Part shown: in pieces, positions 1 through 9,809 of the stretch
How the letters are laid out: every line of letters begins with the position of its first letter
Numbering within the stretch: position 1 is the stretch's first letter
Source of the DNA: Ichthyophonus hoferi
Lineage: Eukaryota; Opisthokonta; Ichthyosporea; Ichthyophonida; Ichthyophonidae
NCBI GenBank assembly: GCA_002751075.1
Contig: NAOQ01000044.1
Span: forward strand, 126,820-146,561
Length of the DNA stretch: 19,742 nucleotides
Direction of reading: 5' to 3'
The notes under the pieces: model-generated
What the model saw: the letters and a program-made list of their open reading frames with translations, nothing else
The model's database searches: none
Told to the model about the DNA's origin: nothing
Program-made: the position numbers and the translations under genes

Positions 1-302
1 AAACTGACTTTATACTTATGGATAAATAGATCCTATAGGCTGCGAGATGGGGCCAATGAGGTAATAGGGAAATGATTGTATTTTAATGAGTATGTATTAA
101 TCATTAGAACCCTTGGAACTTATATAGTAAATAATTGTATGAAATAATGTAGGTGTTTTCCTGTATATGTCATACAGAACTAGAGGTCCCTAGATATAAT
201 TATGGACAGACCACACGATGTCATGTCTTTTTTACACGTCACGCTTTCCTCCCCACCCTTTCCTTTCTTTCACTGCTACGACTTTCAATCACAACATTCT
301 TC

Positions 303-370
303 TATAAATACAACCAATAGATGCATCAAGTCATAAGGAGAGCCAATCCATACTATTTAAAGAAAGTCCC
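303..370 (+). promoter_or_regulatory. Candidate core promoter and 5' leader of the PHD gene
   Basis: A TATA-like word (TATAAATA, 303-310) is followed by two CCAAT words (about 314 and 343) and then an ATG in good context (cccATGg) at 371. A start site about 30 bp after the TATA word would give a leader of about 40 nt. TATA-like words are frequent in DNA this AT-rich, so the call rests on its position before a plausible first exon. Confidence 0.28.
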
Positions 371-2500
371 ATGGCGACCTATGATGTAACCATGTTGTCA
401 TCCCTACGTCCCCCATTGGTTTCCTTAAGGGAGCCTCCTCCAAACACCACATTCCCTGTCAGTTGCTCTCTTTCTATATAATCTTAATCTATTCTCTTTA
501 TCTCTCTCCTTCCCTCTCTTGGTAAAGTTTGGCTAGCACACTCTATGGTTAGACTGTTAGATGTATGTTTTGGATGGGTTAATGTAGGCTATGATGTAAT
601 TACTGGGACTGTATAGGGTGTATGATAGATTGTAATAGCTAATGTATGCATACGTACATATATACATACATATATACATACATATACAGGAAGCACACAA
701 TGAAACCTGTGGTGTATGTGGGCTAGAAGGCAGTCTTTTATGTTGTGATAGTTGTGAGAAAGCCTTCCATCTCTGTTGCATACAACCCCCGCTCTTTAGT
801 GCCCCCCCCACTGCATGGTCGTGTGCTGCGTGTGTAAGTGATCTGTTTATCCTATTATCCTGTTATCTTTCTCTTAGAAGTCTTTCTATTTTATTTTTTT
901 TTTCGACCCAATCAATTCCTGCTGTTCCTGTATCTATATTCGAAACCATTGGTTCACTAATCACGATTTATCTTCTTTGTGTGCTTCCTCCTGTCCTATT
1001 GCTATTCCTCTATTTCCTTTAGGCCTAGTAATTGGCTAACAATCATACATTCGTATTTAACCCACCTATCCTAATGTCATTTTACCTTTAAGTACCTTTT
1101 ATATTCTCTCCGCGGTTATATTTAGAGTGCAATATACCATTAGATGGTCCAATAGAATTTGATTATGAGAAAGAAGGTAATTACTAAGGTTAATTGTTGT
1201 GGATCTATAGGAAGTGTACACAATATACTATATTCTGTGTTACACTATATTGCCCTATATATGCTACTCTACTATAGTTAGGTCATATTACAATGTACGC
1301 CAATACAAGATAATATATATTAACGTCTTTACTTATCCTGTCTAAATGATTCATTAAATTTTTTAGCAAAATATACACAGCATATCTTTTTGAGTAGATA
1401 TAACACACACACAACTTTACACCAATGACTTTGCCCCAATCGCACTGCACGACTAATTTCATCTATCCCCCTACTATATATAGGAGGAAGCGAAATATCC
1501 GTGGCGGTTTGATATGAAGAATTTCTATCGGAATTTTGAGGAATTTGATCGAAGTAATCTAGTTCTGCCTGATCAATTTCTATTGGCTTGTTATTGCATT
1601 TGCAATTAGCTCTCTTTCTCTTTTTTTAAAAAAAAATTATTGTTTCAAATATAAACTTACATTTTTATTTGTCGCTCTTTCATACAAATACACATACACT
1701 AAATACGCTATAACCTCTAACAGAATACTTCATATTCTTCTTTATACTAACGGTGTTTTTATCTTTATATAATATACACAATATCCTTCTATCTACAATC
1801 GCAACTTCCTTGAATCGTCTTTTCTTTACCCTTTATACTTTATCCCTTTGATTGGTGTATAGTATACACTATTTATATAATGCTTCTTTCATTGGCTTAT
1901 TTTACGTCATCCCCACATACTTGTCTTTGATTGATAGCTGATACATACCATGTATACACTATATGTACTATCTCTATCTATCTAATCCTTTGTTCTCTCC
2001 CTCCTTCTCTTCCTATCTCACTATATACTAATTATTATAAATATATATTACTATCTGAAAATGGTTTTATAGAGCAATAAATATACGCATAAAAATTAAA
2101 AATGTGCATAAATAGGAGGAAATGTGCATAAATAGCATAGTACATTGGTGCAAATAAAGATTACAATATAATTATAATTATAATTCTAACAGGTGATTGG
2201 AAGTATTAACACTATCAATATTCAGATCGTGACGCTGAGATAAGAAGCATGCGACAAAAGGCTGATGAAATCAAACAGGCAAATCAAGCCCTAATCAACG
2301 ATGCCAGACACCTATCCCAACTGATTGTAGCTTTAAGCACTGTCACCAAAACTCGAAGTGCTCCCAGTGAATACTTTGCTATGGATGATCCCAAACAAAA
2401 AAGGTCATCAAGAAGTGTTTATCTAGCTTTAGAAGCGTCGGCTAGGATTCTGTGTAAAGAGGTTTTAGAAGCAAAATTGGCGAAGAAGAAAAAAAATTAG
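371..2500 (+). CDS. Small PHD-finger protein with C-terminal helical tail (spliced)
   Basis: Proposed exons are 371-457, 690-833, 1128-1176 and 2226-2500, with phases 0, 0 and 1 matching at each join, giving 184 residues. The PHD finger (about residues 33-77) is seen directly: Cys36, Cys39, Cys48, Cys51, His56, Cys59, Cys74 and Cys77 form the C4HC3 zinc ligands, with Trp72 two residues before the last pair. The acidic NE before the first Cys and the LLCCDSC-x4-FH core resemble PHD fingers that read unmodified histone H3K4 (AIRE, PHF21A/BHC80); that specificity is inference. The last exon encodes a charged, probably helical or coiled-coil segment (KADEIKQANQ onwards) ending in a Lys-rich tail. 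PHD followed by a helix recalls PHF21A, but no orthology is claimed. The PHD exon (donor GTAAGT) and the last exon are well supported. The first exon (donor GTCAGT) is tentative. A further in-phase exon at 1491-1553 may be included. Confidence 0.62.
1491..1553 (+). other. Candidate cassette exon in the third intron of the PHD gene
   Basis: The stretch lies within a reading frame open from 1484 to a TAG at 1606-1608 that reads like protein (YPWRFDMKNFYRNFEEFD). If it uses the AG at 1489-1490 and the donor GTAATC at 1554, it is 63 nt, phase 1 to phase 1, and fits the surrounding exons with or without inclusion. Against it, the more natural acceptor (ctatatatag, ending at 1483) is in the wrong phase, and the donor is mediocre. 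Confidence 0.3.
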
Positions 2501-2646
2501 CGTTCTATTATACGTTTATTGTATGTATTTGTAGGAATATACGGGTATATATTTTACTTAGTAAGTCAAATATCACAGTGCTAGAGCTACAGCACACAAG
2601 GCAACAGACGGCCTAGTAGGGTGCCTATATAAGATTAGTCACCAGG

Positions 2647-2652
2647 AATAAA
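2647..2652 (+). terminator. Candidate poly(A) signal of the PHD gene
   Basis: AATAAA lies about 150 bp after the stop codon of the PHD gene. It is the first canonical signal I noticed downstream, but such words also occur by chance in AT-rich DNA. Confidence 0.35.
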
Positions 2653-2956
2653 CTTGTACTCTATTATTATCCTTCTCACGCCTTTCTCGGTAATGAATAA
2701 TAAAACGGTTGCATATAGATTCTGTTTTGCACGGCTTTAGATGTAGATGTAAAATCTTGAGTAATAGACTCCATCATTCTGTTAATTTTTGGTTTATTTG
2801 GAATCCCTATTTTAGCTATTATGGAACCCCATGTTAAGTTGTATTCACTGAATAAACCTTGGCAAAAATCAGTCATATATCTGTATAGGTTGACTGAAAA
2901 CTGAACACATGGTTTGTACGCAATATCTGTTAACCCTTTAAATTTGTTAAATAACC

Positions 2957-3141
2957 AACCTATCATTTATAACAATAGCCTAATATTAATCCAATATTTG
3001 TCTCATTAATGTACTTACTATTTAAAATTACTAACCTATCATTCATAACAATAGCCCACTATTAATTTAATATTTAACCCAGTAATGTACAATCTATTAT
3101 TTATTAATCTAATATTTTCCTTAGCAATATACTATTTATTT
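2957..3141. repeat. Diverged tandem repeat, about 75-bp unit, 2.5 copies
   Basis: Two units begin with AACCTATCATT(T/C)ATAACAATAGCC at about 2957 and 3033 and share the later blocks TATTAAT..AATATTT and TAATGTAC. A third, shorter and more diverged unit follows from about 3104 (AATCTAATATTTT..TTAGCAATATACTATTTATT). The period is about 76 bp. No terminal inverted repeats or coding capacity are seen. Confidence 0.6.
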
Positions 3142-3892
3142 TGTTGATCCAAAATTATTAGGATTAAAAGGATTAATCTAATATTCATAACTTCAAATCT
3201 ATGTACTGGTGTCAGGTTTACCATATATGTACATATAAATTATAGATCAACATAAATATTTATTAATATTTATTTACATGGAGTAAAAAAAAAAAAAAAA
3301 GCACGGTACATAACAGCACACAACGTGTAAAAATAATGCTACACAATTTTTTCTGTAATATATATATATAGAGAGAGAAAGAATATATAATATATATAAT
3401 ATATAGCATTGTTGAGTATAACTACATACACGAATGATAGGTGAGAGCCTGTTATAGTTTAGACCAATTATTTGATACCAGGCTACTAATAAATAGCATT
3501 TCACAAACTAGTCGATGCCTAAACAAATTATTAAATAAGCTATATATATATAATACTACGCTAAGAAAATTTGAAAGTGTTCCGTCTGTGATAATATCAA
3601 ATAGCTTATGACTAATAACCATTCTTGTAGTCACTTACAGACGATTTCATTATTAGTCTTACTCAGAAATGCTATCTTATCCTTCAAATATAGTTTATTT
3701 TGGCACATTATATTCATTCTATAATTGGCGTTTAGATTATGGAATTCCATTGACAATTGAATAGCTCGGATAGTTATCTATTATAAAACTACTATGTAAT
3801 ATCAACTGTACGATTATAGTTACGGTTATTATGAACAGTAGTAGTGTATCTAACATTAATACTTTTTATACGCACCGCATTATAACATGATT

Positions 3893-3902
3893 ATTGGCCA
3901 AT
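3893..3902. repeat. Palindrome ATTGGCCAAT, copy 1
   Basis: This perfect 10-bp palindrome combines ATTGG and CCAAT. It lies in a small cluster of similar words (GATTGATTGGCC and ACCAATCAG within the next 60 bp). Identical copies occur at 8530 and 16129. Confidence 0.7.
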
Positions 3903-4159
3903 CGCATCAGGATTGATTGGCCCACGAATATATGTGTACTAACCAATCAGTGGTGTTATAATTTTAAACTACCAATAATGTTATTTAGAATATCTCCCTT
4001 GACTGCATTTCCCCATAGACCACTTTCTAAATTTACTATATCTATAGGAATTATAAATTTGACTCCATAATAAACCAATCAAACACAAATAAAATATTTC
4101 TGAGCCCATGATGCTGTGAAATATATTAAAAAGGGGGCTCATTGCTTAAGGCAGGTAGC

Positions 4160-4264
4160 ATGTTCGTCAAGATGGCTGCGTATACATGGTCCTGTTTACG
4201 ATTCAGATTTATAATGTCCTGTTTACGATTCAGATTTATATTGTCAACTTACACAGTTGGTTGA
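4160..4264 (+). CDS. Possible upstream ORF in the LTO1 leader, with an internal repeat
   Basis: An ATG at 4160, with a second in-frame ATG at 4172 inside the AAGATGGCTGCG motif, opens a 34-codon frame ending with TGA at 4262-4264, 55 bp before the LTO1 start. The frame contains an in-phase 27-bp tandem duplication, so the peptide repeats SCLRFRFI twice. If transcription starts upstream of 4160, ribosomes would meet this frame first. It could equally be untranslated or removed by splicing, and nothing shows that it is translated. Confidence 0.25.
   Translation: MFVKMAAYTWSCLRFRFIMSCLRFRFILSTYTVG
4168..4180 (+). promoter_or_regulatory. YY1-like core element of the LTO1 promoter
   Basis: The sequence tCAAGATGGCTGCG closely matches the AAGATGGCGGC element that YY1 binds just downstream of start sites in many animal housekeeping genes. 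Its position about 150 bp before the LTO1 start fits a housekeeping promoter. Binding is inferred from the motif alone. Confidence 0.4.
4190..4243 (+). repeat. 27-bp tandem duplication, two copies
   Basis: TCCTGTTTACGATTCAGATT..ATG is repeated at once from 4217 with only a base or two changed at the end. The near-identity implies a recent duplication. It is an exact multiple of three and sits inside the upstream frame at 4160-4264. Confidence 0.85.
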
Positions 4265-4319
4265 TATATACATATACAACACGTGCAAACGCACAACATA
4301 TTCTGATAATTGGAGCACG

Positions 4320-5943
4320 ATGACTCAAACAAAGGAGGTGGATGAGTTTGACTCTCTTCTGTTTTTGGAAGATAGGTGAGCACCCTGATTTTCACCACTG
4401 TAAAATGCTGAACCAGACTCAATATTGTATAGAAAGAGAAAGGTACAGGGGAAGAAAGGGCGTGGTATATAGACAAAAGAGCTTAAAAAGATGACCAGGG
4501 GAAGAAAGTAAAAGAAGCAAGGAGTCAATGTACAGAGAAAGAAAACAAAGGAAAGAGAACATAGATTAGATGAGTTAAGGCGCAGGAGGAAGATTAGACT
4601 GATATATTGTCTGCATTATTGCATTTGCATAGCTGCTGTCGATAAAAGCGCTTTAAGATAGAGGAAATGAAAAAAATTACGGAAAAATAAATGCTTCTAT
4701 AAAGTTGAAGTGAATGAGGATATACTTAACATTAAAGACAAAAGAATCTTAGTATCTCTGCACTCACAGGGTTGCAACCAAAGCAAGAGTACTAGGAAGG
4801 GAAGTAGGGGAGAGACAGGGAGAGGAGGAGGGTTGGGCCTTAGGCTTTGAGAAGGGTAGCGAGGTATGCTCTTCAAGGCTAGCCTGTGTAACCTAAAAAT
4901 ACTCTCTCTCACTTATTTATTTATTTGTGCATACCTATATACAGTTATAGGTTTTAAAAAATACACGTTCACACAATGCATAAACCCTTTCTCTGTTTTT
5001 GTAGGACTCCCCTCTCTTTCCCTACTAGTTTTATTTTTTATTTGATTATTCATTTACATTATTATATCCTGTTATACTTACTTACTAGAAGTAATATGAA
5101 ATTTACACCACCTTAACACACAGCTAGCATTAGAGATTGGCTATTATCGAGGCTTTGCAACCATGTGGTTGGTTATTTTGGACAATCCTCAACAAACAGA
5201 AAAGAAAATGTCAGACAGGTTTGTCCTTCATGTAAAAGTTTACTTTTTTTTGTTTTTGTTTTTTTTGTCCTCTCTCTCTCCCCTCCCGTACCCTCTTCCT
5301 AAGCCTAGCACGATTTTCAGTCTCTCTACTTCCTGCTCATTCTTCTTTTGATATTATATTCTCTCCTCTGAACACACATATATATATATATATATATATA
5401 TTAACCCACTGAAAATGGAAAATATGTTATCTATTTGAGGAGGTAAAGCGACGAAACCAAAGTGATTCTATTTAGTTTTAAATGTTCTCTCCTCTCCTTC
5501 TCCTCATTGATTGCCTTGCAGGGCCCAGAGGACTATAGAAGGACTGATAAAATTACTTGACCAATCACAAATGGGAAACCCCCTTAATCAGGTAGGTTCA
5601 AATTCTTTAATGCGTAAAAATTACAAACATATCAGTCCTTTTTCCATGACCCATGCCACAGACTACCTAGTTTATACTGCATCGATTATCTATCTATCAT
5701 TGTGCTATGATATTCCCTAAACTTTACCGGAAATAGACTTACTCATAATCATGTATCATATAACGCAAACAATACACATGTCTAAATGAGTTCTCTTTTT
5801 TCTTTTTTTCTTCCTCTTCTTAACAGGATTTACAGGCGTGGGTGGCTCGTGTACGTGCTAAATTCCGGCAGGCAACCACACTATTAGGAGTGAGTCAACC
5901 TTACCACACAGGTCAGCCCGAGCCTAGTGGAGTGGTCTTTTAA
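4320..5943 (+). CDS. LTO1: LTO1/ORAOV1 homologue, adaptor for ABCE1 iron-sulfur maturation
   Basis: Exons 4320-4375, 4770-4863, 5124-5218, 5522-5591 and 5827-5943 join in phase (2, 0, 2, 0) into 143 residues; human LTO1, from memory, is about 137. The start encodes EFDSLLFLEDR, like the human DIFDAIVMADERF region. Residues 28-60 carry Gly every fourth residue (28, 32, 36, 40, 44, 48, 56, 60; position 52 is Ala), the deca-GX3 signature. It continues into EIGYYRGFA (human EIGCYQGFA) and a C-terminal helix with AKFRQATTLLGV (human GKFKQFCSLLNV). In yeast, Lto1 with Yae1 links the cytosolic Fe-S targeting complex to the ribosome-recycling ATPase Rli1/ABCE1; the same role is inferred here. The tail SGVVF parallels human SGLSF, but the penultimate residue is Val. 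The first two positions of the usual repeat (VATK, ARVL) lack Gly. Exon boundaries are inferred from phase and homology. Confidence 0.88.
5372..5400. repeat. (CA)n(TA)n microsatellite in LTO1 intron 3
   Basis: A short ACACACA run passes into about twelve TA units within the intron before the exon at 5522. It has no coding content and is likely to vary in length. Confidence 0.9.
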
Positions 5944-6420
5944 TATAGTAGCATTATTAGACCTGCTGTTATAGCAGCTTCCGAACCTATAGAGTAATAT
6001 AATCTTGATACCGTTGAAGAAAGAAAAAAAATAATAGGAAGAAATTAGTTTGAAATGATTTGTACACATGAATGCATATACAAACTCACGCACATAATCA
6101 CACATTCATACTGGAATTAAAATGATGCTCCATACATGCATAGAAGAAACATAATCGTTATCAGTATTATACGAGCCCATACCTACACACATTGTACTCT
6201 GTTTGTGGTTTATGTTGAAGTGTGCGTACTTATTAGCTGCTATCCTGTTATAGTCAGATGCAGGACTTGTGTATGCTGGTCCTATTATATTAATAGGTCT
6301 ATGCATATTTACGTACTCGACCATATAGATGGCGTAGGTGAGCCCATATTGGAATGTGTCTCACTATATGCACGAAACATCGAAAATATGTTTACTATGC
6401 AATGAAACAGAACTATTGGG

Positions 6421-6577
6421 ATATTCTACTGTAGTGATACCCAAAAATACTTATTACAGTTAGACTTTTTCTACCAATCCATTTTCTGCAATATACATCG
6501 TTATAAGGGTATTCGTTTTACACTCATCATGATTAAAAATACTATTTTAATGGCTGTATAACCAGAGAAATAGAAGG
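6421..6577 (+). repeat. Diverged dispersed repeat, copy A
   Basis: The copy starts ATATTCTACT and ends AGAAATAGAAG. It aligns by eye with 6968-7110 through ordered blocks: CATT..CTGC, ATA(C/T)(A/G)CATC(G/A)TTA(T/C)AAG, TATT(C/T)GTTTTAC, CATCA, ATTAAAAA, ATATTTTA and TAGAAG. Identity in the second half is roughly three quarters. It has no coding capacity and looks like an old non-autonomous or duplicated segment. Confidence 0.5.
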
Positions 6578-6967
6578 TAAATACTATGGCTAACTCTCGG
6601 ATAAGATAGTTCTAAAAATCCACTGATTTACAATGCAATAGCACCTAATAATGTTTAAATCTAATAAACCTCATCCAACACATTAACATGTACACGCCTA
6701 TGTATATATCTGTTGAATCCTATCTTCCTGGCATAGTGTTTGCAGAACTTGACTGATTCCACCAAGATTATAATAGGAGTGTAAACAAATAGTTAATATT
6801 ATATCATTATTTGTATTGTCACGGCTACTGGATAAACGGTATAATAAAGTTATGCTTTTTTTTTAATTACCTGCCAATGTTTGGCCGAGTTCCCGAGTAT
6901 ATAAAGCAAAGCTGCATGCAAAATATGAAAATAAAATTATTTTCCTGTTTCTCCCTACTGGTATTCA

Positions 6968-7110
6968 ATATTCTACTAATATACTGTTTTAACTCGACAT
7001 TCTGCTACTTAACTATTTACTACAAGAATATGCATCATTACAAGACTATTTGTTTTACCATCACCGCAATTAAAAAATAATATTTTAGTAGCCTCTCAAT
7101 AGAATAGAAG
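6968..7110 (+). repeat. Diverged dispersed repeat, copy B
   Basis: This copy is in the same orientation as 6421-6577 and about 545 bp downstream, with the same order of conserved blocks from ATATTCTACT to ATAGAAG. No clear terminal inverted repeats or target-site duplications are visible. The pair could be an old local segmental duplication or two members of a family found elsewhere in the genome. Confidence 0.5.
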
Positions 7111-8529
7111 CAAATCAGTGTGAATAGGTTTCTGTATTAGGTTCTAAATATAAATTTTATCTTCTACCCTAAACTACCCTAAACGAGTTTTTTCCTTGTT
7201 TAACCTTTCGAAAAACTCTTGCAAATTTCAGCCAGTGTAGCAATTATCTGATCCATGTTCAGGGTAGCTGCCAACTATTGCAACTAGGGAATCTAGGATA
7301 AAAACTGTATAGCTTTTGTTAGTATTATTACAGACTCAATAGTCCCAAATCTATTTCAGATATAACCTTTTTGTACTTTCTAAATATAGCATTCCATATA
7401 TAGAATACTTCAGAACAAAGCATTGAATAATTAAGTAATTGTAACTATAGTTAATTTTTCTACGTTGAATATATAGATATCTTTGACGTTAACAACCCTT
7501 ACACCATAGTATCGCAAATATAGGTTATGATTGATATACACGAGGTAAGGAATTATATAGTGCTTATAGGAGGGTTGGACAACTACAGTCATAAGGGATG
7601 AGGGAGGTTCCTTATAATTATATATCAGTGAGTCATATAAGTACTTATTATGATCAAATGTCAAACCAATAATGTTTTTAAAAGGCAATAAGTTATAAAC
7701 ATGGCAACCTACAAATTTGTTGTAGCTTGCATCGAAATATATATCCAAAAATAGGGTTGATATAAGTCATTGACAGGATATTTACTACCGTGAAAAATCC
7801 AAATATCATTAAGAACCCAATTTAGCAATATACCGTATTTTAAGTCTGCTTTTAAAATAATTGGTTCTTTAAGGATCTCTGTCTTGGGTTTTAATAAACT
7901 GTAATATGTAGCTCCTGATTATAAATTAACTATAGAAACATACTACTTGAATATATAAATATATGCGTAAAACTGCTTTTGTTTAAAACGCTATTTAATT
8001 TTGTTGATCATTTTAAAAAAACTCATATCTATAGACTGATTCCCGTCCTTGAAGAGAATAATTGGCAATTATATGAAAAGATTAATTTCCAGACGTGTAT
8101 AATTGTGTTTCTGAAACAATTACCGGTTTTTCAAGACAAATATATATGTATTACTGTGTTATGTATGTATAGAAATGATTTATTAGTTAATATTCTAGTT
8201 TAAGTGGTAGATAATTTTGTATTGGGTCTAGATCATGGCTCTCAATAGTACTTGGTTAAGTTGAGACCGTGAACCAATAGTCTCGTTACATAACTCAATT
8301 GAATTTCTTACTATCACTCGCATGTCCCTTTACTAATTCAATGCTTGTATTAATTTTAACATATTAATCTGTTTTATACGTAGTTCTACAAATTTGATTA
8401 ACGTTTTTCTTGTTAGAAAATTTGTTTATTTACCTTTGGAATTCCTAATTGTATATTTTTGATGATCTATTTAGTATAAAAAAGAAATATATCAAATGGG
8501 ATAAACACTGTATGTATTATGATTTAAAT

Positions 8530-8539
8530 ATTGGCCAAT
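8530..8539. repeat. Palindrome ATTGGCCAAT, copy 2
   Basis: This is identical to the palindromes at 3893 and 16129 and lies in otherwise featureless AT-rich DNA (AAATATTGGCCAATGATG). Confidence 0.7.
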
Positions 8540-9809
8540 GATGTATATATAAATATAAATCACGAATTATCGCCAATGCCCAGCCAGTATATAGTTATAG
8601 ATACTTACTGACAACATACCAATTCAAAAATGTATATATAGAAAAAAAAAAAGGGATCAGGGCCACTCAAAGATTAATATTAATAGTTTGTCAGTAAAGT
8701 TAAATCAGCTATGTATACGTCAGGGATAAACAGCATGATTAAAAATAGGATTATTGGCAGTACTAAGTATTATATAGTCTAGGGAGATTGGTGGCATTTC
8801 AACATACTAGGGTAGCCAATAGGATGACTATATATATACGACTATTATATTTGGTATTGTTGAATAACTATCGGTTCATACGAACTTACAAATTTAATTT
8901 GGATTTTTATCATAAAATTTCATGAGCTAGCAATATCTCTTGTAAGCAGGCGGGTAAGCTAATTTTTGCAAATATAGATTTCAGGCATCTACGATTGCAA
9001 TTAACTCTAGCGCCCAATCATTTCTAATATATCGCAATATAATAAATAATGGCCTTTAGAGTCAGATTACCATAATAAAATTTATAAAATGGATGCGGAT
9101 AAAAACAAATAAAGCGGCCCTATTGGACTCATGAAATACCATCATTACAAGTCAATCTAGATTAATATCTAGAGTTTTCAGCTAAATTCCCACTGTTTCT
9201 CTAACACTTTTGTTTTCACGCATCTAATTAAACATTGTGATACCGTATTTTTTTAATTTATAAGAGTTTGTAAAAACATTTGTATATATAGGTTTCAAGT
9301 CATTACATAAAAATGAGTCAAATTAATTTATTATACGGAATTCAATAACCCCTGAATAGTAGAATAGTAGGAAATTTGGGGGGGGAGCTTAATTGGAAAT
9401 ATCACCCTAGAGGTTTTTGAACTGCGCTGACGAATAACTGCAACAAACCACACCTGAACTAAATCATTTAACAATATGTGCTACACAATGCATGCTTCAT
9501 GTTTGCATATTTTTTTTAGATGTAATTAATTGCATGTATTGTACACATATAAGTCAGAAGTATAAAATCCTAAACATTAGCAGAAGAGCAAAAGATATAA
9601 AAAGGTCTTTCTCCATCAGTTTGTACTGACAATCAATACGTAATAATAATATAATTTACTTGAATGATAGATAATTCACTATCTTTCAATACTATTAACT
9701 ATTTACTATTTAGCTTATACATTTCTTATAGTCTTGGTAGAATCCGTTAATGTTCTGAATGTTCCCATACCTGAAGACTTGCATACGAACATGATCTGTG
9801 TTCAGAGCC

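Larger units (their letters stand above)
2660..4150. other. Intergenic stretch between the PHD gene and LTO1
   Basis: No convincing gene is visible. The stretch holds a diverged tandem repeat (2957-3141), an A16 run near 3285-3300, TA/GA simple repeats near 3358-3405, several CCAAT/ATTGG words between about 3890 and 4080, and a small inverted repeat (TGAGCCC at 4101-4107, GGGCTCA at 4135-4141). A minus-strand reading frame of 96 codons at 2676-2966 has no recognisable domain and its length is within chance expectation. Confidence 0.6.
5944..9780. other. Long intergenic stretch between LTO1 and the SH2 gene
   Basis: About 3.8 kb without a supportable gene. The longest frames (105 codons on the minus strand at 7431-7748; 89 codons on the plus strand at 6136-6405 and 6811-7080) show no domain, no codon pattern and no spliced partners. 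The stretch holds a diverged repeat pair (6421-6577 and 6968-7110), a palindrome ATTGGCCAAT at 8530, scattered TA runs, and a G8 run near 9377. An ATTAAA at 6116-6121 could serve as the LTO1 poly(A) signal, since no AATAAA stands close to its stop. Confidence 0.6.

Noticed and set aside
1126-1176. Use of the acceptor at 1125 for PHD exon 2
   Set aside because: The preceding exon ends in phase 0, and starting at 1126 would put the exon out of frame with an early TAG. The AG at 1126-1127 restores the frame.
2676-2966. Minus-strand frame of 96 codons
   Set aside because: A stop lies directly before its ATG, no domain is recognisable, it overlaps the start of a tandem repeat, and about one frame this long is expected by chance in DNA this size.
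4101-4141. Inverted repeat TGAGCCC/GGGCTCA upstream of LTO1 as a hairpin element
   Set aside because: Arms of 7 bp with a 27-base loop are common by chance, and no function is indicated.
6136-6405. Plus-strand frame of 89 codons with several Cys
   Set aside because: The Cys and Tyr come from repeated TGT/TAT words, with no regular spacing or known Cys pattern. It lies in low-complexity intergenic DNA.
7170-7192. Two CCCTAAA words resembling a plant-type telomere repeat
   Set aside because: Only two copies, spaced by 11 bp with other bases between, in ordinary intergenic DNA.
7431-7748. Minus-strand frame of 105 codons, the longest outside the SH2 gene and PHD region
   Set aside because: Rich in Tyr, Ile and Asn as expected from translated AT-rich DNA; no motif, no spliced partner exons and no nearby poly(A) or promoter signals.
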